A program made the translations under genes and the position numbers. From Spirochaetota bacterium (lineage in GTDB: Bacteria > Spirochaetota > Leptospiria > Turneriellales > Turneriellaceae), in NCBI GenBank assembly GCA_963205035.1, contig CAUJII010000172.1, forward strand, positions 1-40,105: a DNA stretch of 40,105 nt, read 5' to 3'. This document shows positions 32,528-40,105 of the stretch, piece after piece (position 1 is the stretch's first letter; every line of letters starts with the position of its first letter). Below the pieces are notes generated by a model. The model saw only the letters and a list, made by a program, of their open reading frames with translations, did no database searches and had not been told where the DNA came from.

Positions 32528-34168
32528 TTAGTTTTCCGTTTTTTTCACTTTGACAAAGAGAGTAAATTTAATTCTGTTTTGCCCGCCAGGCCCCGGAGTA
32601 GAATTTTCGTTCTTGGATTCGACACCGGCAAAGAGCGGCGATTTGCTTAAAGACCGTTTCATATCTTCTAACTTCGCAAAATCAGGCACAAGGCCGTTGA
32701 TTTCGACGCCTCGGTCGCTATAATAGAATGAATTGATTTCCAGCCCCGATTCGGTCGATATATTTTGGTGCAACTGAACCAAAATCGCCGACAAGCGCGG
32801 CGACTTGAGAAAGACTTCCAGAATTTCAGTCTTTTGTCTTTCTTTGCGCACTAACTCTGAAGCGTAAGTGAGTGCGGTGACGTTTTCAGGAATTTTCGCA
32901 CTTGCGAAAAATTGCTGGAAAATTTTGGCTTGGCGATCATCCCATTCTTTCAACTGGTATTGTCGCCTCTTGAAATCGATGAAAAAAGAAATCAGAAACA
33001 CGAGAACGGCGCCGATAGCAAGTCCTAAGACCAAGCGGCTTACGCCGCGCTGGCTTGTCAGAACCCATTTGCGCAAATCGTCTTTGAGGAGATTCATCTT
33101 GCCCGAAATGGTCTGCGAGTAGGCGCCACCCATGGTCATGAGATGCTCTCTGTTGAGGAGCGCCAAGGGAGTGCGTTCATAGGGGAAGGGTTCGACAGGG
33201 CGGTTGAGTTTCTTTACCAACGCGTTTTCGATGACGAGCGCATTGTTGAGGTCGGAGCTTAACGAGACTTTCATTGAAGCGAGGTCTTGAGCGCTGATCG
33301 CTTTCTTCTCTATTTCGCTCTTTTCGCTGGTGACGTCGCCTTCTTGGTCTATCTGCAAATTGCGCAGTGAAATATCGAGCTCGTGGCCAATCGCGTCGGT
33401 AAAATTTTCAATCGTATGGATTAAGCTCTTGAGTTTTTCTTTGGTAAGCTTTTGTGTTTTCTGAAAATCCTCGAGTTCGGGGCTTTCGTCCAAAGTGGGC
33501 GGGAGCGCTAAGAGAATGCGTTGAATTTCACTCGCATCTTTTTTCCACTTGGAGCGAAGTTTTGTGATTAGCCAATCGTAACCAATCGGCATGACACGCG
33601 CAAAACGCCATTCGCCGTTCAATACAATAACGATGACGGACGCTTGGCGCGAGACATGCAACATTACGGACGATTCGAGACCTGTAAAGGGATGGAGGCG
33701 AAAGAGCGCATCGTGCGGAGTGTAGATACCCAAGACGGTGATAGACCGTTGGCGAAATTCATCCAAAAAACGGATGAGGATGTCTTTACGCGAACCCGTA
33801 ATAATTGCGCGAGTCGAGTGGTTGGCAGCGTGTGTTGTGAGGTAGCTGTCATAGACGACGTCTGCAAGATCAAAAGGGAGCAGAGGTTCCAGTTCAAAAG
33901 GCAAAACCTCGCGCACCTTGCGTCTATCTGCAAACGGAAAAAAAAGCTCGCGTGTGAAAAGACTTTCATAGGGGACGTTGAAATAGACACCGATCGCGTC
34001 GCTGTAGTGCTCTTTGACGAAAGCCGCAGCCTGTTCGGCAAGACTGGCTTTGGGATCCACCGCTTTACTTTCGGCCTGAAAAAATGAACGGCCGGCAAAA
34101 CCGCTACGAAACGCCAAACCTTTAATTTCGTAAGGGTTAATTTCAATCACAACGGGAGCGCGTGCCAT
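32528..34168 (-). CDS. gspL: type II secretion system protein GspL (actin-like platform protein)
   Basis: The 546-residue protein has an N-terminal PilM/actin-like cytoplasmic part (FELEPLLPFDLADVVYDSYL; MLHVSRQASVIVIVLNGEWRFARVM), one membrane helix near 380-400 (LVLGLAIGAVLVFLISFFID), and a periplasmic coiled coil with a ferredoxin-like end. GspL couples the GspE ATPase to the inner-membrane platform. A 546-residue length is larger than proteobacterial GspL (~400) because of a charged insertion before the membrane segment. Starts 2 nt after gspK. Confidence 0.82.
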   Translation of the reverse strand: MARAPVVIEINPYEIKGLAFRSGFAGRSFFQAESKAVDPKASLAEQAAAFVKEHYSDAIGVYFNVPYESLFTRELFFPFADRRKVREVLPFELEPLLPFDLADVVYDSYLTTHAANHSTRAIITGSRKDILIRFLDEFRQRSITVLGIYTPHDALFRLHPFTGLESSVMLHVSRQASVIVIVLNGEWRFARVMPIGYDWLITKLRSKWKKDASEIQRILLALPPTLDESPELEDFQKTQKLTKEKLKSLIHTIENFTDAIGHELDISLRNLQIDQEGDVTSEKSEIEKKAISAQDLASMKVSLSSDLNNALVIENALVKKLNRPVEPFPYERTPLALLNREHLMTMGGAYSQTISGKMNLLKDDLRKWVLTSQRGVSRLVLGLAIGAVLVFLISFFIDFKRRQYQLKEWDDRQAKIFQQFFASAKIPENVTALTYASELVRKERQKTEILEVFLKSPRLSAILVQLHQNISTESGLEINSFYYSDRGVEINGLVPDFAKLEDMKRSLSKSPLFAGVESKNENSTPGPGGQNRIKFTLFVKVKKTEN

Positions 34169-34170
34169 AG

Positions 34171-35253
34171 TTATTCTGCGTAAAAAACGAGCCGCCGCGC
34201 GATTGGGTCCAAAACTCCCATGACTTGCGCCGTCTGCGAATCAATCGACGCTTCGGCAACAATCTTATAGATTTGGTTGGTCGTCGTAATGCGGTCGTAG
34301 ATTTCCTGGAAGAGCGTCAGCTCACCGCGTGTCTTGATTTGCAGCTCTGGAAGGTTCGCAATGTCTTCTCGGTTCTTGAAACGTCCCCCGCGTTTGAGAC
34401 GCTCCGCGATAATTTTACGCGCTGCAGCAGGCGTCATAAATTCAGACAACGACAAGATGACGTGGTAGGGCGCGGAGTTGAGGTTGAGAAGGTCTGTCGA
34501 AGTGTCCGCGTTATAGACAAGGTATGTTGTGATGTTGTTCGCGAGGATGTAGTCTTCTGGCGTGAGCGTTGCTTTTTCGATGTCGCTTGCAGAAACGGTT
34601 TGCGTGTTGAGTTTTTTATCCTCGGAGCGCAGGTCGTCGTAAAGTAGGCGTTGGTCGAAGCCCGGAATAAAGAGCAGCTCTTCAATCGATTGAAGCCGTC
34701 CGTTCTTGATCCGCCGGGGAGGAATGAGCCGCTCATAGTCAGCCCTCTCTGCGCCACGCGGCATCGGCACATTGTTCTCGTCGATATAGTCGACGACCGC
34801 TTGCCACAAATCGGCCGGGATTCCCATTGCAGTCGAGAGACGTTGAAAGTATTCGAGTTGCCTTTCGTCAGTCTTGTCTTCAAACATGCGCACCAACCGA
34901 TTCACGTTGAGCTTCCCGCTTTCTTCACTGAGCGAAAGAGACACGAGCCCGCCACCTAAAGGGATTGTTGGCGCCAGGGTGAAAATCCCAAAATCATAGA
35001 GCGAATCGATAGGAACACGCGTGAGAAGCAAGATGCCTGTTTCGAGTCCGCTTTGTGCAAGCTGGAGAGTCTTTTCGCGGTGGCCGACGACGGACACAGC
35101 GCGGTATTCATTCAACGCAAAACGGACATAGACTAAGGCGACAGATGCAGAGAGAGTCAAGATGAGCGTCGTCGTAATCAGAATAATCGCGCCGCGCGAA
35201 CGGAGAAAATACTTTCGCGATTCTCGGAGCATGGGGGAGTTATTCTCTTTCAT
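34171..35253 (-). CDS. gspK: type II secretion system minor pseudopilin GspK
   Basis: From ATG 35253 the protein is 360 residues. It has the pseudopilin N-terminus RSRGAIILITTTLILTLSAS, where prepilin peptidase would cut after Gly. Helical domain motifs are ESGKLNVNRLVR, MGIPADLWQAVVDYIDENN and LNLNSAPYHVILSL (NxNxA), all typical of GspK, which caps the pseudopilus tip. The track start at 35325 adds 24 residues inside the upstream peptidase gene, so I took the internal ATG, although no strong ribosome site is obvious. ATG 35232 is another option. Confidence 0.82.
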   Translation of the reverse strand: MKENNSPMLRESRKYFLRSRGAIILITTTLILTLSASVALVYVRFALNEYRAVSVVGHREKTLQLAQSGLETGILLLTRVPIDSLYDFGIFTLAPTIPLGGGLVSLSLSEESGKLNVNRLVRMFEDKTDERQLEYFQRLSTAMGIPADLWQAVVDYIDENNVPMPRGAERADYERLIPPRRIKNGRLQSIEELLFIPGFDQRLLYDDLRSEDKKLNTQTVSASDIEKATLTPEDYILANNITTYLVYNADTSTDLLNLNSAPYHVILSLSEFMTPAAARKIIAERLKRGGRFKNREDIANLPELQIKTRGELTLFQEIYDRITTTNQIYKIVAEASIDSQTAQVMGVLDPIARRLVFYAE

Positions 35254-36082
35254 CGAGGTATTTTTCCAATCGAGAACGGTGCGCGGGTCTTGGAATACAT
35301 CCGAACGCAGCGTTGAAAAGCGCAAGACGCACTTCTTCGTAAATAAAAGGCGCCATCGCCTTTCTCATCGAACGCGACATCTCTACCGTCACAATTTGAA
35401 TTTCATTCTCCGCCGCCCAAGTTCCCAAAGAGCCAGGGGTCGGGTAGCCGACACCGTGTCCTAAAGGATAATCGGAAAGGGTGGCAAATTCTTTGCCATA
35501 AGAATCGCTGCCCTTGTTGGGTAAGACGACACGGAACGGCTGGTGCAGATTAAAAATAACCTTCGGCGGGTATTTTCGCATCAGACTCAAGAACGCTTCG
35601 GTCTCCAATGCTTTGGGGTTTTCAGCGCCCGCGTCGTCTGTCGGAAAATCGCGGTTGAGATCGGTCTTGTTAAGAGCCAACCGGTTTCGACGACTATAAC
35701 CGTCGGGGTTGTAAAGCGGTATCACAAGAATACGGTGGTTGTTCTGGAAGTCGCGGCTCAAAAGGCGCACCTCGCGCAGAAAATAATCGAGAACAACTTT
35801 GCTATTGCGTTCGTCACCGTGCTGCGCTGCAATCAAATAGACGTTTTGAACCGGCTCTGCACCTTTCTCGGGTCGAACGATGTATGCGACTAAGTTCTTT
35901 CCTTTTTGCGACTTTCCATAACTAATCGCCTTTGTTTTAATTTTTCGTTCGTCGAGCGGCGTATCAATCTTGCAAGTCAAACTCTCGATGAGCTTGGAGT
36001 GTTCCCACGAAGAAAGATATTTTTTTTCAGAAGGCGTGACGCAAAAAAGAGGTATGCATATGAGACAGAAAATTTTTTTCAC
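35240..36082 (-). CDS. exported M14-family zinc carboxypeptidase-like protein
   Basis: The 280-residue protein has an N-terminal signal (KKIFCLICIPLFCVTPS). Its M14 metal site is IAAQHGDERNS (HxxE) and NLHQP. VIPLYNPDGYSRRNRLALNK and DLNRDF match the substrate region of MpaA-like peptidases, and TVEMS holds the catalytic Glu. MpaA-type enzymes cut the gamma-D-Glu-meso-DAP bond of murein peptides. A role in cell-wall recycling or secretion is plausible. The start overlaps the acyl-CoA dehydrogenase stop by 4 nt; the end overlaps gspK. Confidence 0.82.
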   Translation of the reverse strand: MKKIFCLICIPLFCVTPSEKKYLSSWEHSKLIESLTCKIDTPLDERKIKTKAISYGKSQKGKNLVAYIVRPEKGAEPVQNVYLIAAQHGDERNSKVVLDYFLREVRLLSRDFQNNHRILVIPLYNPDGYSRRNRLALNKTDLNRDFPTDDAGAENPKALETEAFLSLMRKYPPKVIFNLHQPFRVVLPNKGSDSYGKEFATLSDYPLGHGVGYPTPGSLGTWAAENEIQIVTVEMSRSMRKAMAPFIYEEVRLALFNAAFGCIPRPAHRSRLEKYLDERE

Positions 36083-37251
36083 TGGAGAGAGTCTCTGAGA
36101 TCCTTCATGATGTTTTTTTGCATCGCTTCGTTGGTCCCTCCGCCAATCGAAAGCAATATCGCATCGCGCAAAAGTTTTTCAACCGGGTATTCGCGTGTGT
36201 AACCATATCCGCCGAAAACTTGAATCGCCGTGCGCGCCGCGTATTCTGCCATTTGAGTTGCGGAGAGTTTTGCCGCTGCGGCAGACAAACTCTCACGCGA
36301 CGAGGGTCCGATGCGGAGTGCCGTTTCATAGACAAGTGCGCGGCTTGCGCGGTAACGGGCATACGACTCCGCGATGAGCTGCTGTATTTGACCGAAGTCC
36401 GCGAGTTTTTTTCCGAAGGCACTTCTGTCGAGCGATGCGTAGCGCACCATTTCATCGAGTGCGCGTTTTGCAATCCCTAAAGACATCGCGGCAAGCGTCA
36501 ATCGCTCAATCTCAAGGTTACGCATCATGTGTGTCAGCGCTCCGCCTTCTTCGCCGATGAGGTTTTCTGTGGGAACTACAACGTCTTCAAAGACGAGTTG
36601 GCAGGTAGGGGATTGTCTCATGCCTAACTTGATTTCTTTCTTGCCGACGCTAAAACCTTTGAAATTATTTTCGACGATGAAGCTCGATATGGCCTGCCGT
36701 TTATCTTTTTGAGTGCGCGCATAGACGATGAAGAAACTGCCGCAATTTCCGTTTGTGATCCATTGCTTCGTGCCGTTCAAAATATAATGGTCGCCCTTCT
36801 TTTCGGCGCTTGTCGTCATGCCCAAAACGTCGGTGCCCGCTCCCGGTTCAGACATCGCCATGCCCGCAAGAGCCGTGCCGTCTAAGACCTGCGGCAGATA
36901 GCGTTTGCGTTGGTGGTCGTTTGCCGAGTGGTAAAGGTTATTCACAAAGAGCACTTCGTGCGCAAGGTAGCTCAAAGTAAACGCGGCGTCTGAATAGCTC
37001 AGCTCTTCATGGACGATGACGCTTGCTGTCGCGTCGAGACCGTAACCGCCGGCGTCTGCTGGTACGGTGATGCCGAAGAGGTTATACTCGCTCCCCATTT
37101 TGCGCAAGAGCGCTTCGTTCAGCGATTCTTTCTCGTCAAACTCGTGGACTTGCGGTTCGAGAACGCCTTTCGCAAGGTCTCGCGTGAGACCGCGCAGTGC
37201 GGCATGGTCGTCGGTCGGGTTGAATAAATCGAACATTAGGGTATTAGCCAC
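36079..37251 (-). CDS. acyl-CoA dehydrogenase, IVD/LCAD-like
   Basis: The 390-residue enzyme is normal length for the family. FAD and acyl binding motifs AGMAMSEPGAGTDVLGM, GTKQWITNG and VFGGYGYTREYPVEKL are present. The YEG motif is replaced by LSIGGGTNEAMQK, and a Glu is found in LEIERLTLAAM, the catalytic position of isovaleryl-CoA and long-chain dehydrogenases. It is therefore probably active on branched or longer acyl-CoA. It is followed directly (4-nt overlap) by the M14 peptidase gene. A metabolic reason for that pairing is not evident. Confidence 0.9.
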   Translation of the reverse strand: MANTLMFDLFNPTDDHAALRGLTRDLAKGVLEPQVHEFDEKESLNEALLRKMGSEYNLFGITVPADAGGYGLDATASVIVHEELSYSDAAFTLSYLAHEVLFVNNLYHSANDHQRKRYLPQVLDGTALAGMAMSEPGAGTDVLGMTTSAEKKGDHYILNGTKQWITNGNCGSFFIVYARTQKDKRQAISSFIVENNFKGFSVGKKEIKLGMRQSPTCQLVFEDVVVPTENLIGEEGGALTHMMRNLEIERLTLAAMSLGIAKRALDEMVRYASLDRSAFGKKLADFGQIQQLIAESYARYRASRALVYETALRIGPSSRESLSAAAAKLSATQMAEYAARTAIQVFGGYGYTREYPVEKLLRDAILLSIGGGTNEAMQKNIMKDLRDSLQ

Positions 37252-37317
37252 AAAGCGGAATACGTTGCAAAGCCAAATGGCGCGAGTTCTAAGCCTAAAC
37301 TGTGAACCAAATCTATC

Positions 37318-37926
37318 TCAACTATTCGAGTAAACTCTCTCTAACGCAAAACCCCGCGCCCGCAGCATTTCCCTCGTATCGTCCATGAACACTTTACCGC
37401 CGATGAGGAGCACCGCGCCAAACGCCGCTAAATCCAACGCGCTCAGTTTGGAATGAGTGCGGTCGCCGGCTTGCGAATAAGCGAGAATTTTTTTCTCTGA
37501 ATAAGGCGGAGTTAAAATATCTAACGCGGGCTCGCTTGCCGCGTCTTGGATTCCATAAAGAAGCGTGTCGTATTTAAACCCGCGCGCGTGGCGTTCTAAG
37601 ATGGCCGGGCGGATGGCAGAGATTCCCGAACCATGCGTGATGAATAGAAACGGTTTGGAGACGCTGAAGTCGCACTCGAAGCCTGCGCCTTGTGCCGCAG
37701 TGATGAAGACAGTCTTCCCTAAATAGCGTGTGCGGCTCAAGAGGAGCAAATCTTTTTCACTCGGGTGTGAAGCGAGTGCCAGAAAGACAGGCGGTGAATC
37801 GAGAGTCGTTCGGAGTGCTACGAATTGCCCGGGCATATACTCGAATGCATGGGGGCGGGCCAAGGTCAAATGCACGAACCCAGCGGCGTCGGTTGTTTGC
37901 GAGAGAATTTGCGCTGTGTACGTCAT
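37318..37926 (-). CDS. ferredoxin-NADP reductase-like protein, short
   Basis: The 202-residue protein starts with a beta-barrel domain (PHAFEYMPGQFVALRTT, the GQF strand of FNR proteins), followed by a nucleotide-binding-like domain (PFLFITHGSGISAIRPAILE, where GSGISAIRP recalls GxGxxP; AVLLIGGKVFMDDTREML). The usual RxYS FAD motif is absent, so the flavin site may be altered. It has no iron-sulfur domain. It overlaps the upstream gene by 4 nt. It may be a small flavin-dependent oxidoreductase or a non-catalytic binding protein. Confidence 0.65.
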   Translation of the reverse strand: MTYTAQILSQTTDAAGFVHLTLARPHAFEYMPGQFVALRTTLDSPPVFLALASHPSEKDLLLLSRTRYLGKTVFITAAQGAGFECDFSVSKPFLFITHGSGISAIRPAILERHARGFKYDTLLYGIQDAASEPALDILTPPYSEKKILAYSQAGDRTHSKLSALDLAAFGAVLLIGGKVFMDDTREMLRARGFALERVYSNS

Positions 37927-38630
37927 GGAATTTTTATTCGCTTCTTGTAGATTTTCTCTAAGAACAGAATTTCATTTTGCCGAACATGCGCCGTGAAATC
38001 GAAGAAAACTTCTTTAGAGATGGGTTTTGTCGCATTATACCCCTGCTCAAAAATACGGAATAGACGGAGAGCTCCCACTGCGCGCGCTGCAAGAGAGACA
38101 GGTCGAATAATGACCGGCGCTAAGGGGTGTTTACTCAGATCGAAAAATGATTCGAGGTTCACCAAGACCAATTCGAGTTGGTTGACGCGTTCCTTGCTGG
38201 GGTTCGCCTTTCGGTAGAGCGATGCGAGCTTTTTGAAATCGACGAAATCGAGCCCGTCTGCGTGCACGATGAATTTTGGTTCCTTGCGAATTATCTGCGC
38301 CATGGTGAAATCGAGCGAGTCGGTGATTTCGTTCAGGTAGAGAAGTTTTTCGATTCGCTCGCGGCTTTTCGCGGTGAGCATTCCTTTGAAACGCTGGTAG
38401 GTTTTGACCGCCAGCTTGTCGCGCTCTTCTTTGCCTTCTAAAGTATAGATTTCTTGAAAGAAGTAATCCGCCAATGCCTGAGTCTTTGGGTCTTGAAAGT
38501 ACTCGACGTACGTCTGGCGAAAACGCCGTACATGCGTGTTAATAATAATTTGGTGGTACGGATCAACCACGCGGGCCAAAACCGGTGAGAGAAAAGCGGG
38601 GTCAATCGTAATGAAAGAGCTTTGCAACAC
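37923..38630 (-). CDS. hypothetical helical protein
   Basis: This 235-residue, mainly helical cytoplasmic protein starts at GTG 38630 with AGGCAG upstream. The segment ALADYFFQEIYTLEGKEERD recalls the FFL..xY-type motif of an uncharacterised helical family, but I cannot name it with confidence. It overlaps the FNR-like gene by 4 nt, suggesting a joint function. It is the first gene of a minus-strand operon that runs through to gspN. Function unknown. Confidence 0.6.
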   Translation of the reverse strand: MLQSSFITIDPAFLSPVLARVVDPYHQIIINTHVRRFRQTYVEYFQDPKTQALADYFFQEIYTLEGKEERDKLAVKTYQRFKGMLTAKSRERIEKLLYLNEITDSLDFTMAQIIRKEPKFIVHADGLDFVDFKKLASLYRKANPSKERVNQLELVLVNLESFFDLSKHPLAPVIIRPVSLAARAVGALRLFRIFEQGYNATKPISKEVFFDFTAHVRQNEILFLEKIYKKRIKIP

Positions 38631-38688
38631 GGCCTGCCTTAAAGGCTTGTGCTCACGCTTGTGGATTAACTCTGCGTTAGGTTGTTCT

Positions 38689-39864
38689 GTGTATTTCTTG
38701 CGTCGATGGGCTCACTGGAATTTCTCTCTCCTCTTTATATTACTGTTTGTCGCTCCTCTTTCTGTCGGTGTTGCGCGAGAGCGAGGTCGGGTAAATACGA
38801 AGAAAACACGTAACACTCAGAGGACAGAGAGTGTGCGCATGACGCTCGTGCAGTTCGATAAGAAGGCATACCTCTCTGCGGGCAACCTCATCCGCATTCA
38901 CTCCGACCTTCGCTTGCGTTATTCGCAACGAGCAAAGCAGGGCGAAATTCGTTTTGGCATGCGCATCCTTCTTTTCGAGTTGGGCAAGTCGCACTATCAA
39001 GTGCAACACGAAGTGAACGAACTCGAGAGCCAAGGCACTCTTTATGACCAAGGGCTTTTCTTTTCGCGAGAGTTCGTCGAAGAAATTTTGACGGAGTTAA
39101 ACCTACCTGTTTCTTACCGCTTCAACGCGAATAATTTATTGATTCAACGCGAGGCAAAGAGAAAGACTCGAAAGATGCTCGATTTTATCGTTATCGATGC
39201 GGGGCATGGGGGCAAAGATTCTGGCGCACTGGGTTATTTCGACGTTCAGGAAAAGGATATTACACTGAAATTGGCGCACGCTCTGCAAGAGAGGCTCCGC
39301 GCAGATTTTTCCCATGTCAAAGTTTATCTGACACGCAGCGGCGACAGGTTCTATAAGCTCGAAACGCGCAGCCGCATCGCCAACCGCAAGAACAAAGACA
39401 GTGCGTTCGGGCTCTTTATCAGCATACACGGCAATTCGACGCTCTCGCCGAAGGTCAAGGGCTTTGAGGTGTATTACTTAGCGCAAAGCCACGACAACAT
39501 GGAAGCGCGGCAAATGATGCTCCGAGAAAGCATGCGTTACGAGAGTAGTGCTTACATCCGCAAACTCAAGAGCAAACTCATGAGCGCGCAGATTCAGCGA
39601 GAGAGCAAAACGCTTGCACGGAGCGTCTTTCACGGCATGTCGAATCGCCTTGACGGCATGATTAAACCGCGAAAAGTGAAGAAAGCGGATTTTGCAGTGC
39701 TCAGGGGTTCTCTCATGCCGGCGATTCTCATCGAGACGGGGTATCTTACAAACCGAGACGATTTGAAGAGGCTGCGGAGTGAGGAATACCAAAAAGCGTT
39801 TGCTGCAGGGGTAAGCCGAGGAGTGAGTACTTTTTTACATGAACTTACAAAAGCTGAAAGATAA
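38689..39864 (+). CDS. N-acetylmuramoyl-L-alanine amidase (Amidase_3)
   Basis: The enzyme cuts the bond between MurNAc and the stem peptide in the periplasm. The C-terminal ~230 residues form the Amidase_3 domain: IDAGHGGKDSGA (zinc His), QEKDITLKLA (zinc Glu), FISIHGNS (zinc His) and ILIETGYLTNRDD (catalytic Glu). About 160 residues before it form a charged AMIN-like region. GTG 38689 gives a clean signal peptide (MYFLRRWAHWNFSLLFILLF). The track ATG options at 38536/38611 would overlap the divergent gene. ATG 38611 cannot be excluded. Confidence 0.88.
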   Translation: MYFLRRWAHWNFSLLFILLFVAPLSVGVARERGRVNTKKTRNTQRTESVRMTLVQFDKKAYLSAGNLIRIHSDLRLRYSQRAKQGEIRFGMRILLFELGKSHYQVQHEVNELESQGTLYDQGLFFSREFVEEILTELNLPVSYRFNANNLLIQREAKRKTRKMLDFIVIDAGHGGKDSGALGYFDVQEKDITLKLAHALQERLRADFSHVKVYLTRSGDRFYKLETRSRIANRKNKDSAFGLFISIHGNSTLSPKVKGFEVYYLAQSHDNMEARQMMLRESMRYESSAYIRKLKSKLMSAQIQRESKTLARSVFHGMSNRLDGMIKPRKVKKADFAVLRGSLMPAILIETGYLTNRDDLKRLRSEEYQKAFAAGVSRGVSTFLHELTKAER

Positions 39865-40105
39865 GTTTTTAGCTGTCGGGAGCTCCATCTCATCGGGCAT
39901 CGAGCGCACGACGGAATATCTCTCCCATCCCCTCAATCTTTTTCGTTTTTTAGCACTTCTTGCAGTCCTCGATTTTTTTGCCTTCATGTCGCTTACGCGT
40001 AGTAGTTATTTTCAACTCCTCAATCCCACATTTTTCTTGAGCATCGAGCGCGGCGAGTCGAGAGACTCGATGGAGTTGTTATTCCCCCGGTCGATTTCAC
40101 TGACA
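39839..40105 (+). CDS. membrane-anchored protein, truncated by window end
   Basis: Translation from ATG 39839, 26 nt before the end of the amidase gene, gives 89 residues. A cytoplasmic N-terminus (MNLQKLKDKFLAVGSS) precedes a membrane segment (LFRFLALLAVLDFFAFMSL), then the start of an extracytoplasmic part (FFLSIERGESRDSMELLFPR). The overlap suggests co-expression with the amidase. In spirochetes a GerMN-domain protein can follow an amidase gene, but the fragment is too short to decide. Confidence 0.6.
   Translation, partial: MNLQKLKDKFLAVGSSISSGIERTTEYLSHPLNLFRFLALLAVLDFFAFMSLTRSSYFQLLNPTFFLSIERGESRDSMELLFPRSISLT

Overview
The window looks like a chromosomal segment from a spirochete of the order Leptospirales. 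Three things point there. A fliI-fliJ-(small ORF)-flbB flagellar block matches the spirochete order. Two genes resemble the Leptospira flagellar-coiling (Fcp) proteins. A 7TM/SpoIIE-type phosphatase, a GGDEF-PilZ protein and many exported barrel-like and lipoprotein genes fit the same group. Base composition by eye is near 50% GC in the core genes, which fits Turneriella/Leptonema-like lineages better than most Leptospira. This placement is inference, with no 16S or marker search behind it.

Layout. (1) 1-2947: flagellar export ATPase fliI, fliJ, a 67-codon coupled ORF and flbB. A 130-bp nested inverted-repeat block lies just before fliI. (2) 2948-6655: an AT-richer accessory island. It holds a relic of an mrr restriction gene, two PIN/ribbon-helix-helix toxin-antitoxin pairs, a 160-bp palindromic mobile repeat, a two-repeat helical protein and an orphan HExxH protein. 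(3) 6656-12901: seven tightly packed exported genes (FadL/PorV-like barrel, small barrel, lipoprotein, two paralogous DUF5683-like membrane proteins, lipoprotein, large barrel). I regard this as the best candidate for an undescribed envelope system. (4) 12907-19157: an exported protein, ychF, a lipoprotein, a TerC-family membrane protein, a seven-copy ~32-bp tandem repeat, and a minus-strand operon of sigma-like protein, basic-tailed protein and slyD. (5) 19218-24989: dapF, purH, an RNA uracil methyltransferase and a 7TM-SpoIIE phosphatase. (6) 25034-27887, minus strand: acyl-CoA dehydrogenase, queF, CPBP protease. (7) 28012-28169: second copy of the mobile repeat, inverted relative to the first and flanked by an 8-bp target duplication. 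(8) 28217-31070: GGDEF-PilZ protein and two Fcp-like genes. (9) 31072-38630, minus strand: helical protein, FNR-like protein, acyl-CoA dehydrogenase, M14 peptidase and type II secretion genes gspK-L-M-N. (10) 38689-40105: N-acetylmuramoyl-L-alanine amidase and a truncated membrane-anchored gene.

Themes: the window mixes periplasmic-flagellum construction (FliI/FliJ export, FlbB collar, Fcp sheath proteins), outer-membrane and secretion machinery (seven-gene envelope operon, GspKLMN), peptidoglycan metabolism (DapF, amidase, possibly the M14 peptidase) and signalling (GGDEF-PilZ, SpoIIE phosphatase, sigma-like protein). Mobile DNA sits between the conserved blocks. I saw no rRNA, tRNA, CRISPR array or transposase gene. 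All family assignments come from reading motifs; no database search was run.
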